The position numbers and the translations under genes are program-made. A DNA stretch of 38,004 nt from Capnocytophaga cynodegmi DSM 19736. GTDB taxonomy: Bacteria; Bacteroidota; Bacteroidia; Flavobacteriales; Flavobacteriaceae. Below the pieces are notes generated by a model, which did no database searches, was not told where the DNA came from, and saw nothing but the letters and a program-made list of their open reading frames with translations. Of this stretch, positions 14,617 through 23,019 are shown piece by piece; within the stretch, counting starts at the first letter, position 1; every line of letters starts with the position of its first letter. The DNA lies in the NCBI RefSeq assembly GCF_000379185.1, contig NZ_KB900716.1:1-38004 (forward strand). The letters are read 5' to 3'.

Positions 14617-15342
14617 ATGGAAGAGATAATAAATTATCCTAAGCATCTTGCTATCATTATGGACGGCAATGGTCGTTGGGCAAAGAAGCAGGGAATGATG
14701 CGAATTTTTGGTCACGAAAGTGCAATGAAAGCAGTAAGGGAAACGGTAGAATATTGTGTAGAAAATCACATATCATATCTTACTTTATATGCTTTTTCTA
14801 CAGAAAATTGGAATCGTCCTGCCATTGAAGTAAATGCTTTGATGGAACTTTTGATTAAATTTTTAAAAAAAGAATCGAAATCATTAAATGAAAATAACAT
14901 TCGATTAAAAACCATTGGGAGGTTAGACCATTTTCCTAAAAAAGCGAAAGAAACCTTATTAGAAACTATTGATAAATTAAAAGATAATACAGGGGTAACG
15001 CTCACCCTGGCTTTAGGTTATGGAGCTCGGGAGGAATTGTCTACAGCTGTAAAAAACATAGCTGAAGCTGTAAAAAATGGACTTATTTCAACAGAAAATA
15101 TAAACGAGTCTGTAATTAATTCGTACCTTTACACCTCCGATTTGCCGGATGTTGATTTGCTTATCAGAACCAGCGGAGAGTATCGCATTAGTAATTTTTT
15201 ATTATGGCAGATTGCATATTCAGAATTGTATTTTACAGATGTGTTATGGCCTGATTTCAATAAAAATCACCTGAACGAAGCAATATTAAACTACCAAAAA
15301 AGAGAGAGAAGATTTGGAAAAACAAGTGAACAACTTAGATAA
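14617..15342 (+). CDS. uppS: Isoprenyl transferase (undecaprenyl diphosphate synthase)
   Basis: Makes the C55 lipid carrier for peptidoglycan and polysaccharide from farnesyl diphosphate and isopentenyl diphosphate. At 241 residues it is full length. IIMDGNGRWA carries the catalytic Asp16. LYAFSTENWNRP follows, and the C-terminal substrate signature is RTSGEYRISNFLLWQ with SELYF and WPDF. The start ATG is preceded by the DUF6089 gene with a 12-base gap. bamA begins four bases after its stop. Confidence 0.96.
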   Translation: MEEIINYPKHLAIIMDGNGRWAKKQGMMRIFGHESAMKAVRETVEYCVENHISYLTLYAFSTENWNRPAIEVNALMELLIKFLKKESKSLNENNIRLKTIGRLDHFPKKAKETLLETIDKLKDNTGVTLTLALGYGAREELSTAVKNIAEAVKNGLISTENINESVINSYLYTSDLPDVDLLIRTSGEYRISNFLLWQIAYSELYFTDVLWPDFNKNHLNEAILNYQKRERRFGKTSEQLR

Positions 15343-15346
15343 ACGT

Positions 15347-17887
15347 ATGTCATTGAAGAAGTATTTATTTATAGCATTATCTGCAATAGTAGGATTTGTA
15401 AATGCTCAAGAGGAAGAGAGATTATCAATAGAGAACGGAAAGAAATACATTATTGGAGGAATTGAGGTAACAGGTTCAAAACGTTACAATGCACAAACTA
15501 TTCTTACAACTTCAGGTTTGAGAGTAGGTGATGAAATCATTATTCCTGGCGAAAAATTTAGTGCTATAATTCATAAATTATGGGGTTACAAGTTGTTCAG
15601 TGATGTAAATATCTATATCCAAAAAATTGAAGGAGACAAAGCCTTTTTGGAACTTGCCATCAAAGAAATCCCATCGCTTATTGAAGCAAAAGTAACAGGA
15701 ATTCGAGAGAAAAAAGCTGAAGAAATTATAAAAAATGCTAACTTAAAAAAAGGAACTAAGGTAAACGAAAGTTTTATTGCAGATACTAAAAACTATATCA
15801 TTAACAAATATCGAAAAGATGGGTATTTGAATACTAAGGTAACTGTTGATACTAAGGTAGATACTACAGATGCTAACGGAGTAAATATGTTGGTTCATAT
15901 TGATAGAGGAAATAAAGTAAAGGTGGATAAAATTACTTTTGAAGGCAATGAAAAATTTTCCGATACTAAGCTCCGTAAAAAGCTCAAAAACACAAAGCAA
16001 CGTACTTTTGGTCGTTTTTGGAAGCGTTCTAAGTATGTAGCGAAGGATTACGAAGAGGATTTGATTTCGTTAGTTGATTTTTACAAAGAGAATGGCTATC
16101 GTGATGCCCGGGTTGTAAGTGATACTTTAACCTATGATTCTGAGGGTAATGTAAATTTGAATATTGCTTTAGAGGAAGGACGTAGATATTATTTTGGAGA
16201 TATTCGTTTTTTAGGAAATTCGGTATATAATGATCGTATTTTACATCAAATATTAGGAATTAAAAAGGGAGACGTATACAATGGAGTTCATCTAAAAAAA
16301 CGCCTGCAAGACCCAACAAAACCAGATTCAGAAGATGTTTATAACTTGTATCAAAACAATGGATATTTATTTGCAAAAGTTATTCCTGTGGAAACTTCTG
16401 TGGTAAATGACACAATTAGTTTTGAGGTTCGAATTTCTGAAGGAAAACCAGCATACTTTAATAATGTTACGGTTGTAGGTAATCAGCGTACGAACGACCA
16501 CGTGATTTTCCGTGAGTTACGTACTCGTCCAGGATATTTGTATAACAAAGACGCTTTAGTACGTACTATCCGTGAGTTAGGTCAATTGCAATTGTTTGAT
16601 CCTCAAAATATTATTCCTGATTTGAAAAATCTTGATGATATTGCAGGAACAGCTGATGTTGAGTATAATCTTACAGAAACAGGTTCTAGCCAGATACAAT
16701 TACAAGGTGGTTATGGAGGAGGTTCTTTCATTGGTACATTGGCATTAGTTTTCAATAACTTTTCAATAAGAAATATTTTCAACAAGAAAGCCTATGCTAC
16801 AATGCCAATTCCGATGGGTGACGGACAGAATTTATCTCTCAACGTTCAAGCAAGCAGATATTACAGAACGTACGGGTTTTCATTTATGGAACCTTGGTTT
16901 GGAGGGAAGCAACCTGTACAATTTTCAATTTCGTTCAATCGTACAGAACAATTTGGATACAATTATTACACCTATGATGTAGACAGAAGTAAGAGGGTTT
17001 TCATCACAGGGGCTAGTGTAGGTCTTGCAAAACGCCTTAGAGTGCCAGATGATTATTTTCAGATTTCACACGCGTTGAGTTATCAGCATTATGACTTGAG
17101 AAACTACTCATTAGGGCTATTCACTTTTAATGAAGGAGAATCAAATTCCTTAGCCTATACGATTGCTTTATCAAGAAATTCAAGTGGACCAAATCCTATT
17201 TTCCCAATGTCTGGTAGTAACTTTTCAATTAGTGCGAAAGTGACACCTCCTTATTCATTGTTTAATAATGTGGATTACAAAGCACTATCTGCCGAAAGTT
17301 CTCAAGCAGAAGCAAACAGAGATGCAGCAAAAATGGCTGAAATTGACCAAAAACGTTTTCATTGGTTGGAGTTTTATAAAATAAAGCTTAATGGAACTTG
17401 GTATACAAATATTTATGATAAGTTGGTATTAAAATTTGGAGCTGATTTTGGTTATTTAGGTGCTTATAATAAGGATAGAGGTGTTGTGCCTTTTGAAAGA
17501 TTTTTTATGGGAGGTGATGGTTTGGGATATTATTCAATGGACGGACGAGATAATATTCAAATGCGTGGATACACGAATTATTCTCTTTCATCACCCGATG
17601 GAGAAAACGTTTTCAATAAATTTTCATTAGAATTGCGTTATCCAATTACTCTAAAACCAATGGCTTCAATCTACGGATTAGCTTTTGCTGAAGGAGGAGG
17701 AACTTACACAGGCTTTTCAAACTTTAATCCATTCCAAATCAAAAGGTCAGCAGGATTAGGATTGCGATTGTTTATGCCTCAATTTGGTATGTTGGGTATT
17801 GATTTTGGTTACGGATTTGATAAGCCATTAAATTCAAATACGAAAGGTGGTTGGCAAACACATTTCATTTTTGGACAACAATTCTAA
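15347..17887 (+). CDS. bamA: Outer membrane protein assembly factor BamA
   Basis: Inserts beta-barrel proteins into the outer membrane. From ATG 15347 the protein has 846 residues with signal peptide MSLKKYLFIALSAIVGFVNAQ (cut after about residue 20). An upstream TTG at 15314 would extend it into uppS and spoil the signal. The N-terminal half carries POTRA repeats (for example the segments beginning YIIGGIEVTG, VDKITFEGNEKF, YYFGDIRFLGN and YFNNVTVVGNQ). The C-terminal half is the barrel, with ERFFMGGDGLGYYSMDGRD and a terminal phenylalanine (FIFGQQF), the usual BAM recognition end. Two periplasmic chaperone genes follow. Confidence 0.95.
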   Translation: MSLKKYLFIALSAIVGFVNAQEEERLSIENGKKYIIGGIEVTGSKRYNAQTILTTSGLRVGDEIIIPGEKFSAIIHKLWGYKLFSDVNIYIQKIEGDKAFLELAIKEIPSLIEAKVTGIREKKAEEIIKNANLKKGTKVNESFIADTKNYIINKYRKDGYLNTKVTVDTKVDTTDANGVNMLVHIDRGNKVKVDKITFEGNEKFSDTKLRKKLKNTKQRTFGRFWKRSKYVAKDYEEDLISLVDFYKENGYRDARVVSDTLTYDSEGNVNLNIALEEGRRYYFGDIRFLGNSVYNDRILHQILGIKKGDVYNGVHLKKRLQDPTKPDSEDVYNLYQNNGYLFAKVIPVETSVVNDTISFEVRISEGKPAYFNNVTVVGNQRTNDHVIFRELRTRPGYLYNKDALVRTIRELGQLQLFDPQNIIPDLKNLDDIAGTADVEYNLTETGSSQIQLQGGYGGGSFIGTLALVFNNFSIRNIFNKKAYATMPIPMGDGQNLSLNVQASRYYRTYGFSFMEPWFGGKQPVQFSISFNRTEQFGYNYYTYDVDRSKRVFITGASVGLAKRLRVPDDYFQISHALSYQHYDLRNYSLGLFTFNEGESNSLAYTIALSRNSSGPNPIFPMSGSNFSISAKVTPPYSLFNNVDYKALSAESSQAEANRDAAKMAEIDQKRFHWLEFYKIKLNGTWYTNIYDKLVLKFGADFGYLGAYNKDRGVVPFERFFMGGDGLGYYSMDGRDNIQMRGYTNYSLSSPDGENVFNKFSLELRYPITLKPMASIYGLAFAEGGGTYTGFSNFNPFQIKRSAGLGLRLFMPQFGMLGIDFGYGFDKPLNSNTKGGWQTHFIFGQQF

Positions 17888-17946
17888 AATTTGGCACGAT
17901 ATTTTCTGTGTAGTAATTAGAGAGGAATTAATAAAAGTTTTTAGCT

Positions 17947-18729
17947 ATGATAAAATTGAGACATATCTTGCTTTTGGGCTTATTCTTGACTACAAACCTT
18001 ATGTTCTCTCAAAAAGGAGTTAAGATTGGTTATGTAGATATGGATTTTATTTTGTCAAACTTGGAGGAATATAAGGTTGCTAATGAACAATTTGCTTTGC
18101 AAGTGAATGGTTGGCAACTTGAGATAGAAAAACGTCAAAAGCAAATTCAAGAAGAGAAAGACAAGTTGGAAGCTGAAAAATCATTGCTAACGGCTGAACT
18201 AATAAAAGATAAGCAGCAAGAAATAAATTTGCTCGAGTATAATTTGAATGCTTACAAAGAACAAAAGTTTGGAGCTAAAGATGGAGAATATATCACTCAA
18301 AAATTTATGTTAGCCAAACCAATTCAAGACCAAGTGTTTAATATTGTTCAAGAAATAGGGAAGCTTAGAAAATATGATATGATTTTTGAAAAAAGTGAAG
18401 TTTCAATGCTTTATTCTAATAATCAGCATAATTTGACAAACGTTGTGCTTCGAATTTTGAGGAGAAAAGACAATGCAGAGGACAGAAATAAAGAAATAGG
18501 CGAACTTTTAAAAGAAAGCTATGATTTTGAATTTGTTGATGAACGAACAAAAAAACGCAAAGAATTAGAGCAAGAACGAGAAAGAAAAAAAGCTGAATAC
18601 GAAAAGGAAAAACAGAAACGTATAGAAGAAACACAACGCAAGCGAGCAGAACAACAGGCTCAAAGAGAGAAAGAAAAAGCTGAACGCATACAAAAGCAAC
18701 AAGAAGCAAAAGAGAAAAAAAATAAATAG
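17947..18729 (+). CDS. OmpH/Skp family periplasmic chaperone, long form
   Basis: A 260-residue secreted protein with signal peptide to about residue 22 (LFLTTNLMFSQ). The core starts GVKIGYVDMDFIL and runs into long helices as in Skp, which holds unfolded outer-membrane proteins in the periplasm. It is longer than Skp (about 160 residues). The extra C-terminal segment from about residue 190 is almost wholly Lys, Glu, Arg and Gln, probably one continuous charged helix or coiled coil. It follows bamA by 59 bases. The next gene is a shorter paralogue, so the two may form mixed or separate trimers. Confidence 0.88.
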   Translation: MIKLRHILLLGLFLTTNLMFSQKGVKIGYVDMDFILSNLEEYKVANEQFALQVNGWQLEIEKRQKQIQEEKDKLEAEKSLLTAELIKDKQQEINLLEYNLNAYKEQKFGAKDGEYITQKFMLAKPIQDQVFNIVQEIGKLRKYDMIFEKSEVSMLYSNNQHNLTNVVLRILRRKDNAEDRNKEIGELLKESYDFEFVDERTKKRKELEQERERKKAEYEKEKQKRIEETQRKRAEQQAQREKEKAERIQKQQEAKEKKNK

Positions 18730-18764
18730 AGTACTAACATTAATAATTTATAAACACAAGTAAG

Positions 18765-19298
18765 ATGATGAAAAACTTTAAAACAATTATGATTGCATTG
18801 GCTCTTGTTTTAGGAGCAACATCAATGGCTACTGCACAAAACAAAATAGCCCATATTGATACACAAAAGCTTTTAGAAGAAATGCCTGAAAGAAAATCGG
18901 CTGAAGCTCAGTTGAAAAAACTACAGCAAACATATGAGGCTGATTTCCAGGCTTCAATTAAAGAACTTCAAACAAAAGCTCAAGCGTACCAAAATGAAGT
19001 AACAGCTTTAACAGACGCTCAATTGAAAGCCAGAGAGACAGAGTTTGTTAAAAAATCAGAAGAAATCCAAACAATGGAAAATAACTTGCGTCAGGCTCAA
19101 CAAACGGCTTCAATGACAATTCAAAAGAAACAACAAGAACTAATTGAGCCAATTTTGAAAAAAGTGAGAGCTGCTGTTGAGAAAGTTGCTGCTGCACAAG
19201 GAATTCAATACGTGTTGGACTCAAGTAATGGTTCAGGAGTGATTGTAGCTAAAGGAACTGATTTGTATAGTGCAGTGAAAAAAGAATTAGGATTTTAA
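18765..19298 (+). CDS. OmpH/Skp family periplasmic chaperone
   Basis: 177 residues with a clear signal peptide (MMKNFKTIMIALALVLGATS, cut near ATAQ). The conserved start KIAHIDTQKLLEEMPE is followed by two long helices (residues about 45-130) and the terminal strand motif GIQYVLDSSNGSGVIVAKG. Its length matches Skp. It lies 35 bases after its longer paralogue and ends just before a terminator. Two ATG codons stand next to each other at 18765 and 18768, and either may be used. Confidence 0.92.
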   Translation: MMKNFKTIMIALALVLGATSMATAQNKIAHIDTQKLLEEMPERKSAEAQLKKLQQTYEADFQASIKELQTKAQAYQNEVTALTDAQLKARETEFVKKSEEIQTMENNLRQAQQTASMTIQKKQQELIEPILKKVRAAVEKVAAAQGIQYVLDSSNGSGVIVAKGTDLYSAVKKELGF

Positions 19299-19327
19299 TT
19301 GTCCATAATACATAAATAATTTTAGTT

Positions 19328-19358
19328 AAAAGTGTTCGTGATTTGCGGACACTTTTTT
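19328..19358 (+). terminator. Terminator after the bamA-ompH genes
   Basis: Bases 19328-19338 pair with 19346-19356 around a seven-base loop, with one G-U pair, then T-run. The T-run overlaps the murI -7 box. Confidence 0.75.
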
Positions 19359-19365
19359 ATTTTTG
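19358..19365 (+). promoter_or_regulatory. murI promoter -7 box
   Basis: TATTTTTG, an exact TAnnTTTG match only four bases before the murI ATG. The transcription start would fall on or next to the A of the start codon. No TTG lies at the usual distance upstream. Confidence 0.5.
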
Positions 19366-19369
19366 TGCT

Positions 19370-20164
19370 ATGATTAATAAAGAAAAACCAATAGGATTGT
19401 TTGATTCAGGGGTAGGAGGAACCACGATTTGGAAAGAAATAGTAAAACTACTACCTTACGAAAATACACTATTTCTGGCAGATAATAAAAATGCTCCTTA
19501 CGGAGGAAAAACGAAAGAAGAAATAATCTTTCTGTGTGAAAAAAATACAGAATTTCTGTTAGAAAAGGAAGTTAAAATTATTGTAGTTGCTTGTAATACA
19601 GGAACAACGAATGCAATATCGCATCTACGTACCAAATATAAAGAAATTCCTTTTATAGGAATAGAACCAGCTATTAAACCAGCAGGTTTACAGAGTGTTA
19701 CTAAAAAGGTTGGTGTTTTAGCAACTAAAGGAACACTTTCAAGTGAACTATTTATGAAAACAAGTAATAATCTGATTAAAAATGAAGGAATTCAGATTGT
19801 TGAAAGAGTAGGAGAGGGATTAGTAAGCCTGATTGAAAGCGGAAAAATTGAAAGTCCCAAAATGTTTGAATTGCTAAAAGAATACCTATTGCCTATGGTA
19901 GAAGAAAATATAGACTACTTGGTACTTGGTTGTACACATTATCCTTATTTATTACCTCAAATTCAAAAAATTATTCCTGAAAATATAAAGGTAATAGATT
20001 CGGGGTATGCTGTTGCAAAACAGACAAAAAACGTACTTTCGCAAAACAATTTGCTAAATGGTTTGCAAAACAAACCCCATCATATTTGGTTAAGTAATGG
20101 GGATTTATCTATTTTACAACAATTTGCACCGAATATAGACAACTTAAAACTTCAAAAGATTTAA
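19370..20164 (+). CDS. murI: Glutamate racemase
   Basis: Supplies D-glutamate for peptidoglycan. From ATG 19370 it has 264 residues. An upstream TTG at 19343 lies inside the terminator and is rejected. Motifs: IGLFDSGVGGTTIWKEI at the N-terminus, VACNTGTTNAIS with the first catalytic cysteine, and LGCTHYPYLLPQ with the second. It may be read from a leaderless mRNA (see the promoter). Its stop overlaps the stop of the convergent PBP1A gene by four bases. Confidence 0.95.
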   Translation: MINKEKPIGLFDSGVGGTTIWKEIVKLLPYENTLFLADNKNAPYGGKTKEEIIFLCEKNTEFLLEKEVKIIVVACNTGTTNAISHLRTKYKEIPFIGIEPAIKPAGLQSVTKKVGVLATKGTLSSELFMKTSNNLIKNEGIQIVERVGEGLVSLIESGKIESPKMFELLKEYLLPMVEENIDYLVLGCTHYPYLLPQIQKIIPENIKVIDSGYAVAKQTKNVLSQNNLLNGLQNKPHHIWLSNGDLSILQQFAPNIDNLKLQKI

Positions 20165-22464
20165 AAGTCAATCTGTCCAAAATCGTCTCCATCACTTGAT
20201 TGTTCGTCTTTCTTACAATCAACGGGGATTACCATATTCTGAGGAGAAGGAAAAGCAGCTTTTGATACACTTAACTCTTTGTCTTCATAACATTTTTTCA
20301 TATAATATCCCCAAATGGGCAATGCCATTGTTGCTCCTTGTCCGTAGGCAGTGCCTTTAAAGTGTACGGCTCTATCTTCACCTCCTACCCAAACTCCAGT
20401 AACTAAATTAGGAACCATTCCCATAAACCAACCATCGCTGTTATTTTGGGTTGTTCCTGTTTTTCCCGCAATCGGATTTGTAAAGGCATACGGATATCCT
20501 GTCATCACATTTTTGTATAAACTATTATAAGAATCAGCCCCTTTGGTTCTTAATCTAGCTCCTGAACCATATTGTGTAACTCCTTCCATCAGGTTTACAA
20601 CAGCTCTCGCAACATCAGCACTTACAACATCGTGTGTTTCAGGAGTATTCTCAAATAGTACAGTTCCGTTTTTATCTTCAATACGAGTAACCAAAATAGG
20701 TTTTACGTATACGCCTTCATTGGCAAATGTGCCATAAGCCCCTACCATTTCATAAACTGTAACGTCGGAGGTTCCTAAAGCAATTGAAGGCATTTCAGGG
20801 ATTTCAGAGGTAATTCCTAAGTTTCTGACCATATTTATTACTGGAACAGGCCCCACCTTATCCATCAAATTAACCGTAATAGAGTTTACTGAATTAGCCA
20901 GAGCGTATTTTAAGGTCATTAGTTTACCAGAGAATTTCCCGTTGGAATTTTTGGGACACCAAGCAGTTACGTTTTGGTATTTTCCTTCTTCTATACAAGT
21001 TTGAATATCAGGTAACTCATAGCAAGGTGAATAGTGCAGTTGGTCAATTGCAGTTGCATAGACGAATGGTTTGAAAGTAGAACCCGTCTGACGTGCTCCT
21101 TGTATAACTTGGTCATACTGAAAATGTTTGTAATTAATTCCTCCCACCCAAGCCTTGATATGCCCTGTTTGTGGTTCCATTGACATCATTCCTGTACGCA
21201 AAAAGGCTTTATAGTAAAGAATAGAATCCTTAGGAGTCATAATTGTATCTTTTTCGCCTGTCCAAGAAAAGATTCTCATTTCTGCTTTTTTATTGAAGGA
21301 TTCTTTGATTTCATTTTCGGAATATCCCAAAGATTTCATTTTTCTCCAGCGTTCGGAGTTTTTCATTGCTCTAGCTATCAATGTATTGAATTCATCTTTG
21401 GAAATATCCAAAAACGGATAAGTTTTATTTTTGGTAGGATTATTTTCCGCATCAAAGGCTTTTTGAAGTCGCATCATATGTTCTTTTACAGCCATTTCTG
21501 CATAAGTTTGCATTTTTGAGTCTATGGTGGTATAAACTTTCAGCCCATCTAAATACAGATTGTGTTTTGAGCCATCTGGTTTAGGATTTTTTTCAATCCA
21601 ATCTCTCATATACGAGCGTAAATACTCGCGGAAATAGGTCGCAATTCCTTCGTTATGGCTTTCGGGCGTGAAATTAATTTTTAAAGGAATTTCTTGTAAA
21701 GAGTCTCTAACTTTATTGGTAATGTAGTTATTTTTAGCCATTTGGGAAAGTACTACATTTCTTCGGTTGGTAACTCCTTTTGGATTTCGGACTGGATTGT
21801 AAAGAGAAGAATTTTTAAACATTCCTACTAACACAGCACTCTCTTCAATCAATAAATCTTGTGGCTCTTTATCAAAGAATATACGTGATGCAGAACGGAT
21901 TCCATCTGCTTGATAACCAAAATCATATATATTGAAATACATCGTTAAGATTTCCTCTTTGGTATATTGAGTTTCCAAACGTGTGGAAATTACCCATTCT
22001 TTAATTTTTTGGGTATAACGCTCTAATCCACGGGCTTTGGTTCCGTGAAATAATTGTTTTGCAAGTTGCTGTGTTATTGTTGATGCACCTCCTTTACTTC
22101 CCATAAAAACAATGGCACGTAAGGTTCCTCGAGCATCAATTCCTGAATGTTCATAAAAACGCTCGTCTTCGGTGGCTACCAACGCATCTACCAAGTGTTT
22201 TGGTAAATCTTTGTATTTGACTGGAGTTCGATTATCATCTAAATAAAATTTACCTAATGTTTTTCCGTCTGAACTTACAATTTCCGTAGCTAAATTAGTT
22301 TCAGGGTTTTCAAGTCTTTTAAAATCAGGCATTTCTCCTAGAAAACCCCAAGAAGCAAACATAAATAGGAGCAAAACGAATACTATACCTCCAGCAAATA
22401 TTCGCCAAAACCATTTTACAAAAAAGTTCTTATTTTTTTTTGTACTATTTGTATTTTTTGCCAT
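20161..22464 (-). CDS. Class A penicillin-binding protein 1A (transglycosylase/transpeptidase)
   Basis: Polymerises and cross-links peptidoglycan in the periplasm. 767 residues with a short basic cytoplasmic N-terminus and one membrane segment at about 20-42. The GT51 glycosyltransferase has the catalytic glutamate in ATEDERFYEHSGID (Glu99) and STITQQLAKQLFHG. The transpeptidase has the serine motif STFK near residue 463, SVN further on, and KTGTT near the end. It is the last gene of the leftward ricT-gldH-PBP run, 36 bases after gldH. Gene symbol mrcA or pbp1A would fit, but I leave it open because paralogues are common. Confidence 0.94.
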   Translation of the reverse strand: MAKNTNSTKKNKNFFVKWFWRIFAGGIVFVLLLFMFASWGFLGEMPDFKRLENPETNLATEIVSSDGKTLGKFYLDDNRTPVKYKDLPKHLVDALVATEDERFYEHSGIDARGTLRAIVFMGSKGGASTITQQLAKQLFHGTKARGLERYTQKIKEWVISTRLETQYTKEEILTMYFNIYDFGYQADGIRSASRIFFDKEPQDLLIEESAVLVGMFKNSSLYNPVRNPKGVTNRRNVVLSQMAKNNYITNKVRDSLQEIPLKINFTPESHNEGIATYFREYLRSYMRDWIEKNPKPDGSKHNLYLDGLKVYTTIDSKMQTYAEMAVKEHMMRLQKAFDAENNPTKNKTYPFLDISKDEFNTLIARAMKNSERWRKMKSLGYSENEIKESFNKKAEMRIFSWTGEKDTIMTPKDSILYYKAFLRTGMMSMEPQTGHIKAWVGGINYKHFQYDQVIQGARQTGSTFKPFVYATAIDQLHYSPCYELPDIQTCIEEGKYQNVTAWCPKNSNGKFSGKLMTLKYALANSVNSITVNLMDKVGPVPVINMVRNLGITSEIPEMPSIALGTSDVTVYEMVGAYGTFANEGVYVKPILVTRIEDKNGTVLFENTPETHDVVSADVARAVVNLMEGVTQYGSGARLRTKGADSYNSLYKNVMTGYPYAFTNPIAGKTGTTQNNSDGWFMGMVPNLVTGVWVGGEDRAVHFKGTAYGQGATMALPIWGYYMKKCYEDKELSVSKAAFPSPQNMVIPVDCKKDEQSSDGDDFGQIDF

Positions 22465-22500
22465 AAACGTTTGAGTATCAATTTTTTGATTTTTGTTAAT

Positions 22501-22977
22501 TTATTTGGCTGTTTCTATTCGTAAACCTACCTCCGTAATTCCATCAAGAAGTTCAATTCCTTCATTTTCACCTATTTTTCGCATAGCTTGTTCTATCTTT
22601 ATGGTGTATTTTCCTTTTTGAGGGAATTTAAAGTTTTCCTTATACCATAACTTACTTTCTTTAATGGCAGAAAACCCATAACCAAGCCATTCTCCTTCAG
22701 GAGTTGCCATTTCGAATTGTAAAGTATCTACAATAACTTCATTATTAGGTTGTTCTAATCTTGTGATAATAAATAAATTACTAAATTGGTATTTTTCATC
22801 ATTTCGAATCATTACAAACAGATTTTTTTTGGTAATTGTATCCATTTGTTCAAGTTGAAACAAAATAGGCTTCGTTTTATCCCAACCACTGGGAATAGAA
22901 ACATATTGACTATATTCAACATTGTCATTGCAACTTGTTAGTAAAATAAATGCAAAAAATACTTTTAATAATCTCAT
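22501..22977 (-). CDS. gldH: Gliding motility lipoprotein GldH
   Basis: A 158-residue lipoprotein needed for flavobacterial gliding. The signal peptide ends in LLTSC (Cys16). The mature part has the GldH-like stretches VSIPSGWDKTKPI and PEGEWLGYGFSAIKESKLWY, with a C-terminal KYTIKIEQAMRK segment. The gene order ricT-gldH-PBP1A is usual in Flavobacteriaceae and supports the call. It should act at the cell envelope with the other Gld proteins, none of which is in this window. Confidence 0.88.
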   Translation of the reverse strand: MRLLKVFFAFILLTSCNDNVEYSQYVSIPSGWDKTKPILFQLEQMDTITKKNLFVMIRNDEKYQFSNLFIITRLEQPNNEVIVDTLQFEMATPEGEWLGYGFSAIKESKLWYKENFKFPQKGKYTIKIEQAMRKIGENEGIELLDGITEVGLRIETAK

Positions 22978-23019
22978 TTTCAGAATTAATTATTTTTAAG
23001 AAATGTCAAAAAAACAATA

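Noticed and set aside
15314-15346. Upstream TTG start for bamA
   Set aside because: It would place 11 residues before the signal peptide and overlap uppS; ATG at 15347 gives a normal signal sequence.
18541-18726. Repeat-like A-rich coding end of the first ompH gene
   Set aside because: The repetition reflects Lys/Glu codons of a charged helix, not a DNA repeat element.
19343-19369. Upstream TTG start for murI
   Set aside because: It lies in the loop of the preceding terminator and before the promoter box.
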